The notes under the pieces are model-generated. The model was not told the origin of the DNA, did not search any database, and saw only the letters and a list, made by a program, of their open reading frames with translations. Below, piece by piece: positions 8,322 to 15,398 of a stretch of DNA of 64,000 nucleotides; position 1 is the first letter of the stretch; each line of letters begins with the position of its first letter. Both the position numbers and the translations under genes were made by a program. The stretch is from Leuconostoc suionicum (GTDB lineage Bacteria > Bacillota > Bacilli > Lactobacillales > Lactobacillaceae), in the NCBI RefSeq assembly GCF_001891125.1, contig NZ_CP015247.1:1258501-1322500 (forward strand), read 5' to 3'.

Positions 8322-8422
8322 TTTCTCCTTATACTTAGACTCACCATCACAGGCGGTCGGGCCCTTGTCCCGAGCATGCTTTGACCTGTTCTGAGTGGTT
8401 GTAGCTATGCTAACAACCGTTT
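8322..8422 (-). ncRNA. L21 leader (ribosomal protein leader RNA)
   Basis: Between the promoter and rplU lies a roughly 100-nt GC-richer segment that folds into consecutive hairpins: GGTTGT...ACAACC at the 5' end, and CTCGGGACAAGGGCCCGA in the centre. Position, size and the pseudoknot-like arrangement fit the L21 leader family of Firmicutes. L21 is presumed to bind it to regulate the operon. Confidence 0.75.
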
Positions 8423-8423
8423 A

Positions 8424-8452
8424 ATTATAACAAAAATAGATCATCGAGTCAA
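8424..8452 (-). promoter_or_regulatory. promoter of rplU-rpmA
   Basis: On the minus strand TTGACT (8447-8452), 17 bp and TATAAT (8424-8429) form a strong sigma-A promoter about 110 bp before rplU. Confidence 0.85.
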
Positions 8453-8499
8453 TGATTTTCAAAAAAGCTCCAAACAATTCAGAAGAATTCAGATGACTA

Positions 8500-9081
8500 T
8501 CAAATCAGTTCATTACCATTATTAAAATCGAATAGGTTCAATCCGTTACTGGCAACCGTGTTGGTATTGATTCGCCATAGCTCTGTAAATTCTTTAAACA
8601 AGTCAGACTGCGAAATGTTCATATTATCCGCTAACCACTTAGCCATGATGGCCCAAAAGCCAGCATTGATAACTTCCCATTGATATTGTTGCGCCCGTCG
8701 TTCTTCGTCATTTAACTCACTGGTACGGGTTGCCATTTGGGTACGCAGCCTACTATATAATGCATCACTAAATGGCTTGTCAATATCATGGTTCAAAACG
8801 GCATTATAAAAAGCCGCTTGTTTACTAACCGTATTGATCATGTCGGTTATCTTAAAAGTTTGTTGCGTATGTTCCAGTAGGTCATTAATCAAAGAATCAT
8901 TAATCTCAGATATAAGATGTTCTTTGTTGCGATAATATTTGTAGAATGTGCCGCGCGTGATATTCGCACGAGCCAATAAGGTTGTGATAGAAAAATCTGG
9001 CTGAGTTGATAGTAATAAAATTGTTTCAGTTTGAATAATGTGTTTAGTACGTACAACACGTGCATCAGTTTTATTTGACAT
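8500..9081 (-). CDS. TetR/AcrR family transcriptional regulator
   Basis: The 193-residue protein has a TetR N-terminal helix-turn-helix (about 10-58), seen in TLLARANITRGTFYKYYRNKEHLISEI. The C-terminal ligand-binding region is diverged, so the effector cannot be guessed. The gene stands alone, followed by the rplU promoter and preceded by a 550-bp spacer that it may share with the divergent SemiSWEET gene. A perfect 22-bp palindrome at 9320-9341 in that spacer is a possible operator; this link is inference. Confidence 0.88.
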   Translation of the reverse strand: MSNKTDARVVRTKHIIQTETILLLSTQPDFSITTLLARANITRGTFYKYYRNKEHLISEINDSLINDLLEHTQQTFKITDMINTVSKQAAFYNAVLNHDIDKPFSDALYSRLRTQMATRTSELNDEERRAQQYQWEVINAGFWAIMAKWLADNMNISQSDLFKEFTELWRINTNTVASNGLNLFDFNNGNELI

Positions 9082-9576
9082 AAATTTACTCCTGACTAAA
9101 ATATTATGGTCATTCCCACTTTATTTGATATATTTTTCAATCGTCAATTTCAGTTAGTAATTATTAACCAATCAGATATTCTATTTATTCACTCTTAATA
9201 AATCATAACATATTGAAATTAAATGAAATATTACTTTTCATGTCACTGATAACGACAGCATATTCACTAATTCACTAATCTTTTCCAATAAAAAAGCACC
9301 CTAACCAGGCACTCGTTACATAGTTTATTATAATAAACTATTGTATTTAACAGACATGATTATCCCCATCCCCGCCTATGTATGGTGATCCCCCAATAAT
9401 GAAATGAATAAGGATCTTATGAAATAAAATAGAATATAGAAAAGATCACCGTATGTTTATAATAGCACTATTTCTGAAAAAGGTACAAATTAATATGACA
9501 AATATTCTAAAATTACAATTATTTAGGTAAAAAACGTGAGATTTATTTTGAACATTTTTATCCAATATGGTAAAAG
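9082..9576. other. AT-rich spacer between tetR-type gene and SemiSWEET gene
   Basis: No coding frame is convincing here. It holds a 22-bp palindrome (9320-9341), a 10-bp inverted repeat with one mismatch (9381-9390 and 9444-9453), and a weak minus-strand terminator-like hairpin with six T at 9290-9314. Together these could frame a short minus-strand RNA of about 150 nt, or be the remains of an older gene. Confidence 0.5.
9320..9341. promoter_or_regulatory. perfect 22-bp palindrome, candidate operator
   Basis: ATAGTTTATTA is directly followed by its complement TAATAAACTAT, with no gap. It lies about 240 bp upstream of the TetR-family gene and 300 bp upstream of the SemiSWEET gene. TetR proteins bind palindromes of this size, but the distance is greater than usual for autoregulation. 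Confidence 0.4.
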
Positions 9577-9605
9577 TTGTGATTTTCTTCACTTCGTTGT
9601 ATTAT
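9577..9605 (+). promoter_or_regulatory. promoter of SemiSWEET gene
   Basis: TTGTGA (9577-9582), a 17-bp spacer and TATTAT (9600-9605) lie about 33 bp before the ATG. Confidence 0.65.
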
Positions 9606-9637
9606 TAAAGCGTACAATAAAAAGGGAGAAGAATATC

Positions 9638-9898
9638 ATGCAAGAAACAAATTTTATAAAGTATCTAAGCTGGATTGCGACCGTCATGGCTGTGCTAATG
9701 TATGTTTCGTATATCCCTCAAATAGCAGATAATCTAGCTGGTTCTAAGGCAAATCCCCTGCAACCACTGGTGGCGGCTATCAATTGTACCTTGTGGGTTA
9801 TCTACGCACTAAAAAAGAATCATCGCGATATACCTGTCGCCTTAGCTAATTTTCCAGGTATAGTATTTGGCCTAATCGCTTTCGTGACTGCCATTTAA
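9638..9898 (+). CDS. SemiSWEET family sugar transporter
   Basis: The 86-residue protein has three predicted membrane helices and the PQ motif in VSYIPQIADNLAG. This is the single-domain bacterial form of SWEET sugar carriers, which work as dimers; the sugar is not known. A second family mark, the Asn in LVAAINCTLWVIYALKK, is also present. Length is normal (about 85-95). The ATG at 9638 is used because AAGGGAGAAG precedes it and a promoter lies within the longer in-frame reading that starts at 9536. It is monocistronic. Confidence 0.88.
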   Translation: MQETNFIKYLSWIATVMAVLMYVSYIPQIADNLAGSKANPLQPLVAAINCTLWVIYALKKNHRDIPVALANFPGIVFGLIAFVTAI

Positions 9899-9953
9899 CT
9901 TCTGGACAGCCTATATTGTGATTTTATAAACTTTTTTAAAAGTTGTGTTTATT

Positions 9954-9992
9954 AAAATCAGGGAAACATTTTTAGAATGTTCCCCTGATTTT
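9954..9992 (+). terminator. SemiSWEET gene terminator
   Basis: A stem of about 17 bp (AAAATCAGGGAAACATT with AATGTTCCCCTGATTTT, one mismatch) with a 5-nt loop lies 55 bp after the stop. Confidence 0.75.
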
Positions 9993-10138
9993 GTGTCATT
10001 TTATTTGTACCCTTTTTCTTTTTGTAAACAACGCAATAGTTAACCAAGGAAACGGTTATAAGAAAAGTCGTCAAAACTTTAACCCTGTGTATCCTCAATG
10101 ACTATGTTAAATAATTGATACAACGAAATACAAACAAA

Positions 10139-10187
10139 AGGTCCAACCTGTGAATCCAAAATGGATATACAGGTTGGACCGTGTTTT
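10139..10187. terminator. strong hairpin, probable bidirectional terminator
   Basis: A 12-bp perfect stem (GGTCCAACCTGT, 10140-10151, with its complement ending at 10180) is followed by GTGTTTTTTT on the plus strand and by TTTTG on the minus strand. It lies 25 bp after the stop of the minus-strand membrane protein gene and can end that transcript. Confidence 0.75.
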
Positions 10188-10211
10188 TTTATTGTTTAGC
10201 CTAAATATATT

Positions 10212-10775
10212 TCATATCTTAGACATCTGTTTATGTTTCTTTCTCAAAATAAAGTAATAGCTTAAATTTGACACTGAGTAAAGTTCCCAAACCCACCAAT
10301 ATGAATGTTCTTTCACTCTCAAAAAAATAAATAAATCTTTTGCGATTTCAGCTAACCATTCTGACTGAATTTCGTCTAATTCTATTTCATGATAAATAAC
10401 TGACAAAAAAACTTGTACAATAAAAATCATGATCCATCCTATCAAGTAGCTTTTACCACCCTTAGAATAAAGTTCTTTTGTGTAAACTGATTGCTCCACA
10501 CTACCCACTCGAACATAATAATTGGTGATTGTATTTTTCTGTTTAATTTCAAAATCAGTTGTTTGATACCAACCTATCAAAAAGCTAATAACAGCTCCAA
10601 AAATTAGGAGTAGTACATCTTGTCCATTTTCTAACTGAACTGCTGTTATGAATTGAACCGTAGCAAATAGCGGGATCGTCAAATATCTTATTTTAGAAAT
10701 TTTTTCAAATTCGAACTGCTTTTTTATAAAATAAACAGTCACTATTACCGATATAATCACAATATCAATTTTCAT
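10212..10775 (-). CDS. membrane protein of unknown function
   Basis: The 187-residue protein has four or five hydrophobic segments: residues about 3-18, 30-46, 52-68, 108-127 and 160-178. The overall layout recalls small CcdC-like membrane proteins, but I see no diagnostic motif. AAAAGAGTAC precedes the ATG. Base composition is lower in GC than the housekeeping genes, in line with the surrounding accessory region. It stands alone and ends at a strong hairpin. Confidence 0.6.
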   Translation of the reverse strand: MKIDIVIISVIVTVYFIKKQFEFEKISKIRYLTIPLFATVQFITAVQLENGQDVLLLIFGAVISFLIGWYQTTDFEIKQKNTITNYYVRVGSVEQSVYTKELYSKGGKSYLIGWIMIFIVQVFLSVIYHEIELDEIQSEWLAEIAKDLFIFLRVKEHSYWWVWELYSVSNLSYYFILRKKHKQMSKI

Positions 10776-11060
10776 AAATGTACTCTTTTCGAAATAAATT
10801 AAGCAGGTGAAATCCTATTTTCTATCATCACGCATATGTTATGACATGATAATATGACTATTATATGCGATATCCTAATGCTACCATTCTCCCAGAAGGA
10901 AAACTGTGAATGTTGAATCACTAAAAGATATCGTACTAATAATAACATTTTTGATAAACGATTAGTATTCTATTTTATCAAACAAAAAACACCTATCAGG
11001 GTGCAACTATCAACTATTAGTTGACTGTTCACTATATTGTAGACAATTAGTTAATTGCCA
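10776..11060. other. AT-rich spacer
   Basis: No gene is seen. A short hairpin with T6 on the minus strand (10984-11003, GCACCCTGATAGGTGT) would terminate transcripts coming from the adjacent gene remnant. An imperfect GAAAGGCAAATGCCCTTTC repeat lies just beyond, at 11075-11093. Confidence 0.45.
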
Positions 11061-11318
11061 CTATATACGATAAAGAAAGGCAAATGCCCTTTCTCCTTGT
11101 TTGTGAGTAATCGCAGTGGTTTCACATGAATTTTTCAAGACTTCATTCCAGTGCTCCCCACAAAACAAAATTTGCTCCGCACGCCCATCAAAGACTATAT
11201 CATCCCCCAAAAAAAGATAGATATTCCAACCTAACGTATTTTTACAATACGCCGTGACTTTTTCTGAAGCTTGTATAACGGTGCTTTTAATAGATGAGCA
11301 ATAACTCTGTTTATTTCG
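11061..11318 (-). pseudogene. probable remnant (3' end) of an unidentified gene
   Basis: A minus-strand frame is open for 85 codons from a TAA at 11319 to a TAG at 11061. It has balanced, protein-like composition, with segments such as NIYLFLGDDIVFDGRAEQI and CETTAITHKQGERAFAFLYR. It has no ATG and no Shine-Dalgarno site at its upstream end, so it looks like the C-terminal piece of a longer protein whose 5' part is lost. I do not recognise the family. A small terminator-like hairpin lies downstream at 10984-11003. Confidence 0.4.
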
Positions 11319-11341
11319 TTAACTTTATCTTTACTCCAAAC

Positions 11342-11376
11342 AAAAAGCCCAACCTATTTAAACAGTTGAACCTTTA
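11342..11376 (-). terminator. terminator of the 84-residue membrane protein gene
   Basis: An 11-bp stem with G-T pairs (11342-11353 with 11365-11375) has an 11-nt loop and T5 on the minus strand, 12 bp after the stop. Confidence 0.7.
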
Positions 11377-11387
11377 GAATATTTGAC

Positions 11388-11642
11388 TTATTTCTGAGTA
11401 GCTTTACGCAGAAATGCAAAGTACTCATAAAGAGCTAATGCTACTAGCATGACCATCGCAATGTAGATTGAACTAGATACTGCTGTGACAGCCACCACCG
11501 TCAACCCAATCGCTGAAGTCGTGAAAATTAACGAAAACTTTTGAAGTTTAGTCAACTTGTCTGTGTCACCTTGAAATGACACAGAAGTCATAATAACACC
11601 AACTAGTATCATTAATCCAAAGAAAATATGTAATGCGATCAT
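11388..11642 (-). CDS. small membrane protein of unknown function
   Basis: The 84-residue protein has three predicted helices (residues about 3-21, 36-54, 58-77) and a basic C-terminus. No family is recognised. AAGGAGAAA lies just before the ATG, and the gene has its own terminator, which supports expression. It is a single gene in an accessory stretch. Confidence 0.65.
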   Translation of the reverse strand: MIALHIFFGLMILVGVIMTSVSFQGDTDKLTKLQKFSLIFTTSAIGLTVVAVTAVSSSIYIAMVMLVALALYEYFAFLRKATQK

Positions 11643-11923
11643 AATTATTTCTCCTTTTTTAATTATTATATACTAAAAAATTATAATGCATGCACCTGTT
11701 TCACTCATTTTCTCCAATAAAAAATTTTATCTCACATATGTAAAACCGGTCAAAATCAATTAGTTTTGTTTTTAAACCAAAGTGAACGTCTGTTCCTCTA
11801 AATTTATTTGTTAGCGAAGGCCTTTTAACACTCTAAGCTATTTTCATTTTTAAAAAGGATTGCCACATTGTACACATAAAATAAAGTTCTATAAAGCAGT
11901 ACCGTGAACTAGATGATATTTGT

Positions 11924-11998
11924 TTATGTAAATACCCGTGTTTTACCGATTAAATTAACAAAAATCATTAAGAAAAATAAAATAATAATTGTTTTCAT
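11924..11998 (-). CDS. possible hydrophobic micropeptide (24 residues)
   Basis: A 24-codon frame starts with ATG at 11998, preceded by GAGG at 8 nt spacing. It encodes a single hydrophobic helix (TIIILFFLMIFVNLIG) with Lys/Arg at both ends. An extended -10 (TGCTATAAT, about 12112-12119, minus strand) and a hairpin (GTGGTGCAAGTCCAC, 12079-12093) lie upstream. The layout recalls type I toxins and other membrane micropeptides, but no homologue is recognised. Confidence 0.35.
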   Translation of the reverse strand: MKTIIILFFLMIFVNLIGKTRVFT

Positions 11999-12111
11999 AT
12001 TCAATACCTCGTAAATCACTTTAACCAATATTTCTAATATAAATTCCAACATATATTTTCTTACTATTTTTTCAATTCGTGGACTTGCACCACTAATTCA
12101 GGTAATAAGTC

Positions 12112-12120
12112 ATTATAGCA
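12112..12120 (-). promoter_or_regulatory. extended -10 element upstream of the micropeptide frame
   Basis: TGCTATAAT on the minus strand is a full extended -10. Transcription would begin near 12105 and give a leader of about 105 nt. Confidence 0.45.
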
Positions 12121-12518
12121 CATTTTTATAATATAATATTTTCATGTGTAAAGAGAAATTATTTTCGCATATTTAAAATTCTGTACGATAGACAAAGCAG
12201 TCAAATAAATACTACTCATATTATGATAGATTTATTTAAAATTGTAAGCTTTTCTTCAATTGCTTGAATACTTTTATAAAAAAATTTTTGCTGCACATAA
12301 TCTATACTTCCAAACAAGAATTATCTCTTCACCGGAAAAATTTTTTTAGGAATCTAGTAATCACATCAAAAGAATTTAAATTCATCAAAGCCATTATAGA
12401 TCCACTATGTGTTGATTCATTAATCAAAAAAGCGCAAAAATTAAAAATACGATTTATAAAGGTTTAAGAAGAATTACAATATTACTTGTCAATTCCTACA
12501 TAGCAACACTTAAGCAAA

Positions 12519-12554
12519 CAAAAACCGTCCTATCAACATTCGTGATAAAACGGT
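12519..12554 (-). terminator. tRNA-Arg terminator
   Basis: A 12-bp stem including two G-T pairs (ACCGTTTTATCA with TGATAGGACGGT on the minus strand) is followed by T5, just after the tRNA. Confidence 0.8.
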
Positions 12555-12559
12555 GTAAA

Positions 12560-12633
12560 TGCGCTGAGGGGGATTCGAACCCTCGACCTGCCGGGTAGAA
12601 ACCGGCTGCTCTATCCAGCTGAGCTACCAGCGC
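12560..12633 (-). tRNA. tRNA-Arg (anticodon TCT)
   Basis: The fold has acceptor GCGCTGG/TCAGCGC, an anticodon loop with TCT (plus-strand AGA at 12597-12599), and a T arm with loop TTCGAAT. The T stem GAGGG/CCCCC has one A-C mismatch. The discriminator is A. It reads AGA codons. An extended -10 (TGTTATTAT) lies just upstream, and a terminator follows. Confidence 0.93.
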
Positions 12634-12733
12634 GTACTACAATATAATAACATTTTATTACGTTTCATGAAAGTATTTTTTTTAATCTTAAATTGATTTA
12701 TACTAACAGTAGATAACATTGGGAGAATACCAC

Positions 12734-13252
12734 ATGAGAAAAGCATTTATTGCCTTGGGTGTCGTGATTGCAGCGCTGCTCATCGCCTTTATAACTTTTA
12801 ACCAACAGCCAAAGTACGCAGATGTTTCTATGCCAAAAGCTGATTATACTCATTTACAAGAATCGCGTACCAATATAAAAAAATTGATTGACGATTTAAG
12901 TAAATTTAATTACAAAAAAAGCAGCACAATGACGGCAATTGAAAAAGATGCTAAAATTATTGCTAACGAAAACAGTAAAGATCTAAGTAGCTCTGATGCG
13001 CAGACGCTTCGTGATGCCTTATATGGGCAAAATGGCATTGTCACAATCGTTAAAGCCGCACAAACTGGTAAATATAACATTGACGCTAGTGTTGCATCGC
13101 GCTTCCATACCGGATTTGATTCAATCATTACCATGTCTGTCAACGCAATCAATAAAAGCTCTGCTCAGCGCGCAAACATTGTTACTCAGATGAAAAAAGA
13201 CTTAAATATTGAAGAAGCCATATACCAAATTGGCGCCAAGCATGAAGAATAA
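12734..13252 (+). CDS. membrane-anchored extracytoplasmic protein of unknown function
   Basis: The 172-residue protein has one N-terminal hydrophobic segment (residues about 4-24, AFIALGVVIAALLIAFITF) and then a polar, Lys- and Ser-rich domain likely to lie outside the membrane. No lipobox is present, so it is probably anchored by an uncleaved helix. The family is not recognised. GGGAGAA precedes the ATG at 12734; the longer reading from 12719 would begin inside that site. It is monocistronic with its own terminator. Confidence 0.65.
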   Translation: MRKAFIALGVVIAALLIAFITFNQQPKYADVSMPKADYTHLQESRTNIKKLIDDLSKFNYKKSSTMTAIEKDAKIIANENSKDLSSSDAQTLRDALYGQNGIVTIVKAAQTGKYNIDASVASRFHTGFDSIITMSVNAINKSSAQRANIVTQMKKDLNIEEAIYQIGAKHEE

Positions 13253-13282
13253 AAAGCGACTCTAGCTAATCGCTTTTTTATT
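13251..13282 (+). terminator. terminator of the anchored unknown protein gene
   Basis: AAAAAGCGA (13251-13259) pairs with TCGCTTTTT (13270-13278), with a 10-nt loop and further T residues. Confidence 0.85.
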
Positions 13283-13429
13283 TTTGCTCTTTTCACAATA
13301 AAAGAACCTTGTCTCAAAATAACTCCTATTTCCTTGAACAAATTGACCACATTTAACTATTTATTATCCTACTATCTCATGTTAAAATGGTTACCTATTA
13401 TTTTTTATCCCAAAACTAGGAGTAATAAT

Positions 13430-13963
13430 ATGATGAATGTCCGCACGGTGAAGTTAGCAGACGCACCAACATTATTGAATATCTACAAACCATATGTCGA
13501 AAAAACAACCTCTACTTTCGAGTATAATGTTCCTACTATTCAAGATTTTGAAGACCGAATCGCCAATACGCTTGAGAAATACCCTTATATCGTTATAGAA
13601 GAAGATAACACGATTTTAGGCTATGCATATGCTCATGAGTTTAATAGCCGTGGCGCGTACAAATGGACCGTTGAAATTAGCGTATATGTTTCCCAAGAAG
13701 CTCGTAGTCGCGGAATAGGTAAAATACTCTATTCCGAAATTGAAAATATATTAAAAAAGCAAAATGTTGTTCATATTATCGCTTGCATTACTGAAGAAAA
13801 TGAAACAAGTAAGAAATTCCATGAACGAATGGGCTATGAAAATGTTGGCCTGTTTAAAAAAATAGGTTTCAAATCTGGAAAATGGCTAGATAACTTTTGG
13901 ATGCAAAAAACACTCTGTCCTGCTGATGAACCGAAAGAGTTTGTGCCTTTTAGTTCATTATAA
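13430..13963 (+). CDS. GNAT family N-acetyltransferase (phosphinothricin acetyltransferase-like)
   Basis: The 177-residue protein shows the GNAT order: VRTVKLADAPTLLNIY at the N-terminus, TVEISVYVSQEARSRGIGKILYSE (acetyl-CoA binding loop, about residues 84-107) and NETSKKFHERMGYENVGLFKKIGFKSGKWLDNFWMQK. The latter pattern (GF..K.G.W.D..WMQ) is that of the PAT/MnaT subgroup, which acetylates free amino acids or related amines; the real substrate is unknown. ATG at 13430 has CTAGGAGT at 7 nt; a second ATG follows immediately. The longer reading from 13334 lacks a binding site. Confidence 0.88.
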   Translation: MMNVRTVKLADAPTLLNIYKPYVEKTTSTFEYNVPTIQDFEDRIANTLEKYPYIVIEEDNTILGYAYAHEFNSRGAYKWTVEISVYVSQEARSRGIGKILYSEIENILKKQNVVHIIACITEENETSKKFHERMGYENVGLFKKIGFKSGKWLDNFWMQKTLCPADEPKEFVPFSSL

Positions 13964-14057
13964 TTAACCGTACTAATTCAAATCCTTAACATAAACATGA
14001 TAAATCATTTGCAACACGTGGTATTATAATAGTTATATTTAATTCGGGAGTATAGCT

Positions 14058-14948
14058 ATGGAAAATAAACGTCTAGGAATTATTTCGGGCTTCTCTGCAT
14101 ACCTTCTGTGGGGTATGCTTGGTGTGTTCTGGGAACTATTAAGTGTTGTCCCAGCAATGGATACCTTAGCCTATCGGATTGTTTGGTCGCTTGTAACCAT
14201 TAGTGTGGTGTTAACCTTTCAAAAAAGTTGGAAAGAAGTCTGGCACGTCATTATTGAATTAATCCAAAATCACAAATTGGGTTTGATTATATTAAGTGCC
14301 TTCCTAATCTCAATTAACTGGTTTTTATATATTGATATGGTAACTCATGAGCAAGCCACTGAGGCAAGCCTTTCTTATTATATAATGCCACTAATGAATG
14401 TAGTTGTCGCAGTTATTTTCTTACATGAAAAACTATCAAGATCCAAAATCGTCGCCCTAATACTTGTCATTATTGGCGTTATCATCCTAACTATTCAAAC
14501 TGGATCACTGCCTTTAAATACACTACTAATGGCGGCTGCATTTTGTTTCTATGGCTTGATCAAAAAACAAGTACCCTTGCCAGCTACAATTTCATTAACA
14601 CTGGAAACCCTCTTCGTTGCACCTATTGCTTTAGTTTATCTGTTCTTATCTCCACATGTGATGATACAAAATGGGCCTAAAATTACGATTCTATTGATTA
14701 TGAGTGGTATCTTAACGGTTATCCCCTTACTCTTATTCGCTGTTGCCAATAAAAATACTGACTTTATCACGTTGAGTTTTATTCAATATCTTAATCCAAC
14801 TATTCAATTGCTTATGGCCATTTTTGTTTTGCATGAAGCCTTTAACTGGCATAAGGTTATTGTGTTTGCTTTTATTTGGACTGGCATACTCGTATTTGTT
14901 ATTGGTAGTTTGAATAGCTATCATAAATTGAAAAAAACAGTTTCATAA
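14058..14948 (+). CDS. rarD: EamA family transporter RarD
   Basis: The 296-residue protein has ten predicted transmembrane helices in two EamA repeats. The opening GIISGFSAYLLWGMLGVFWE and the downstream ASLSYYIMPLMNVVVAV and FIQYLNPTIQLLMAIFVLHE are RarD signatures. The transported substrate is unsettled in the family (drug/metabolite transporter superfamily). CGGGAG lies before the ATG, and a -10 TATAAT occurs at 14025-14030. The gene is monocistronic and ends at a strong terminator facing the convergent SMR gene. Confidence 0.9.
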   Translation: MENKRLGIISGFSAYLLWGMLGVFWELLSVVPAMDTLAYRIVWSLVTISVVLTFQKSWKEVWHVIIELIQNHKLGLIILSAFLISINWFLYIDMVTHEQATEASLSYYIMPLMNVVVAVIFLHEKLSRSKIVALILVIIGVIILTIQTGSLPLNTLLMAAAFCFYGLIKKQVPLPATISLTLETLFVAPIALVYLFLSPHVMIQNGPKITILLIMSGILTVIPLLLFAVANKNTDFITLSFIQYLNPTIQLLMAIFVLHEAFNWHKVIVFAFIWTGILVFVIGSLNSYHKLKKTVS

Positions 14949-14949
14949 T

Positions 14950-14993
14950 AAAAAACATCCAATAGCATATCGCTTGGATGTTTTTTATTTTCT
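14950..14993. terminator. rarD terminator
   Basis: AAAAAACATCCAA (14950-14962) pairs with TTGGATGTTTTTT (14974-14986); the loop is 11 nt. A runs on the left make it usable from both strands. Confidence 0.85.
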
Positions 14994-15036
14994 ACATGTC
15001 GCTTTACTTATAACAAGTGACAGTCAACTTCACATA

Positions 15037-15357
15037 CTATTCTCCTGCGGTCATCTTTATTCCAATAATTGCAATAATTAGTAGAACGACAAAGAACCAT
15101 GTAGCATTTGAAAATTTATCGTGAAAAAGTACAACACCTACGATAACTGACCCCACAGCCCCAATACCTGTCCATATTGGGTAGGCAAGACTAAAAGAGA
15201 GATGCTTCACAGCTTGTAATAGGCAAAGCATACTTGTAATTAAGCCTAAAATTGTTACCGTTGCCCAACCCACTTTAGAAAAACCATCACTTAACTTCAT
15301 AGCAGTTGACCATAATATTTCCGAAATACCCGCAAACAACAAAAAGATCCAAGACAT
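15037..15357 (-). CDS. small multidrug resistance family protein, Gdx/SugE type
   Basis: The 106-residue, four-helix protein belongs to the SMR family. The essential helix-1 glutamate is in FAGISEILWSTAMKLS, and LAYPIWTGIGAVGSVIVG follows in helix 3. The pattern E(I/V)xWxxxxK.S...GFS with WTGIGAVG is that of SugE/Gdx proteins, several of which export guanidinium in exchange for protons. No guanidine riboswitch is visible in the 41-bp gap upstream, which joins it to the GT-C-like gene. TTGGAGGAT precedes the ATG. Confidence 0.88.
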   Translation of the reverse strand: MSWIFLLFAGISEILWSTAMKLSDGFSKVGWATVTILGLITSMLCLLQAVKHLSFSLAYPIWTGIGAVGSVIVGVVLFHDKFSNATWFFVVLLIIAIIGIKMTAGE

Positions 15358-15398
15358 AGTTATCCTCCAAAATTAAAGTAGTTAATAATCTAATTAGT

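Larger units (their letters stand above)
9899..10211. other. spacer with two strong hairpins
   Basis: No gene is visible. It contains the SemiSWEET terminator (9954-9992), a second long hairpin (10139-10187), and about 150 bp in between without a convincing frame or promoter. Confidence 0.6.
11643..12518. other. long AT-rich intergenic region
   Basis: Nearly 900 bp without a confident gene. It contains a possible 24-codon hydrophobic peptide with its own promoter (11924-12117) and a weak plus-strand frame (12264-12467) that has a TTG start and no ribosome binding site. The rest shows only AT-rich runs. Confidence 0.55.

Noticed and set aside
12264-12467. Plus-strand frame of 67 codons, Lys/Phe/Ile-rich
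   Set aside because: TTG start without any Shine-Dalgarno site, extremely AT-driven composition and no neighbour logic; judged a chance frame.
15358-15398. Guanidine riboswitch before the Gdx-type SMR gene
   Set aside because: Only 41 bp separate it from the upstream gene, and no riboswitch fold or motif is present.
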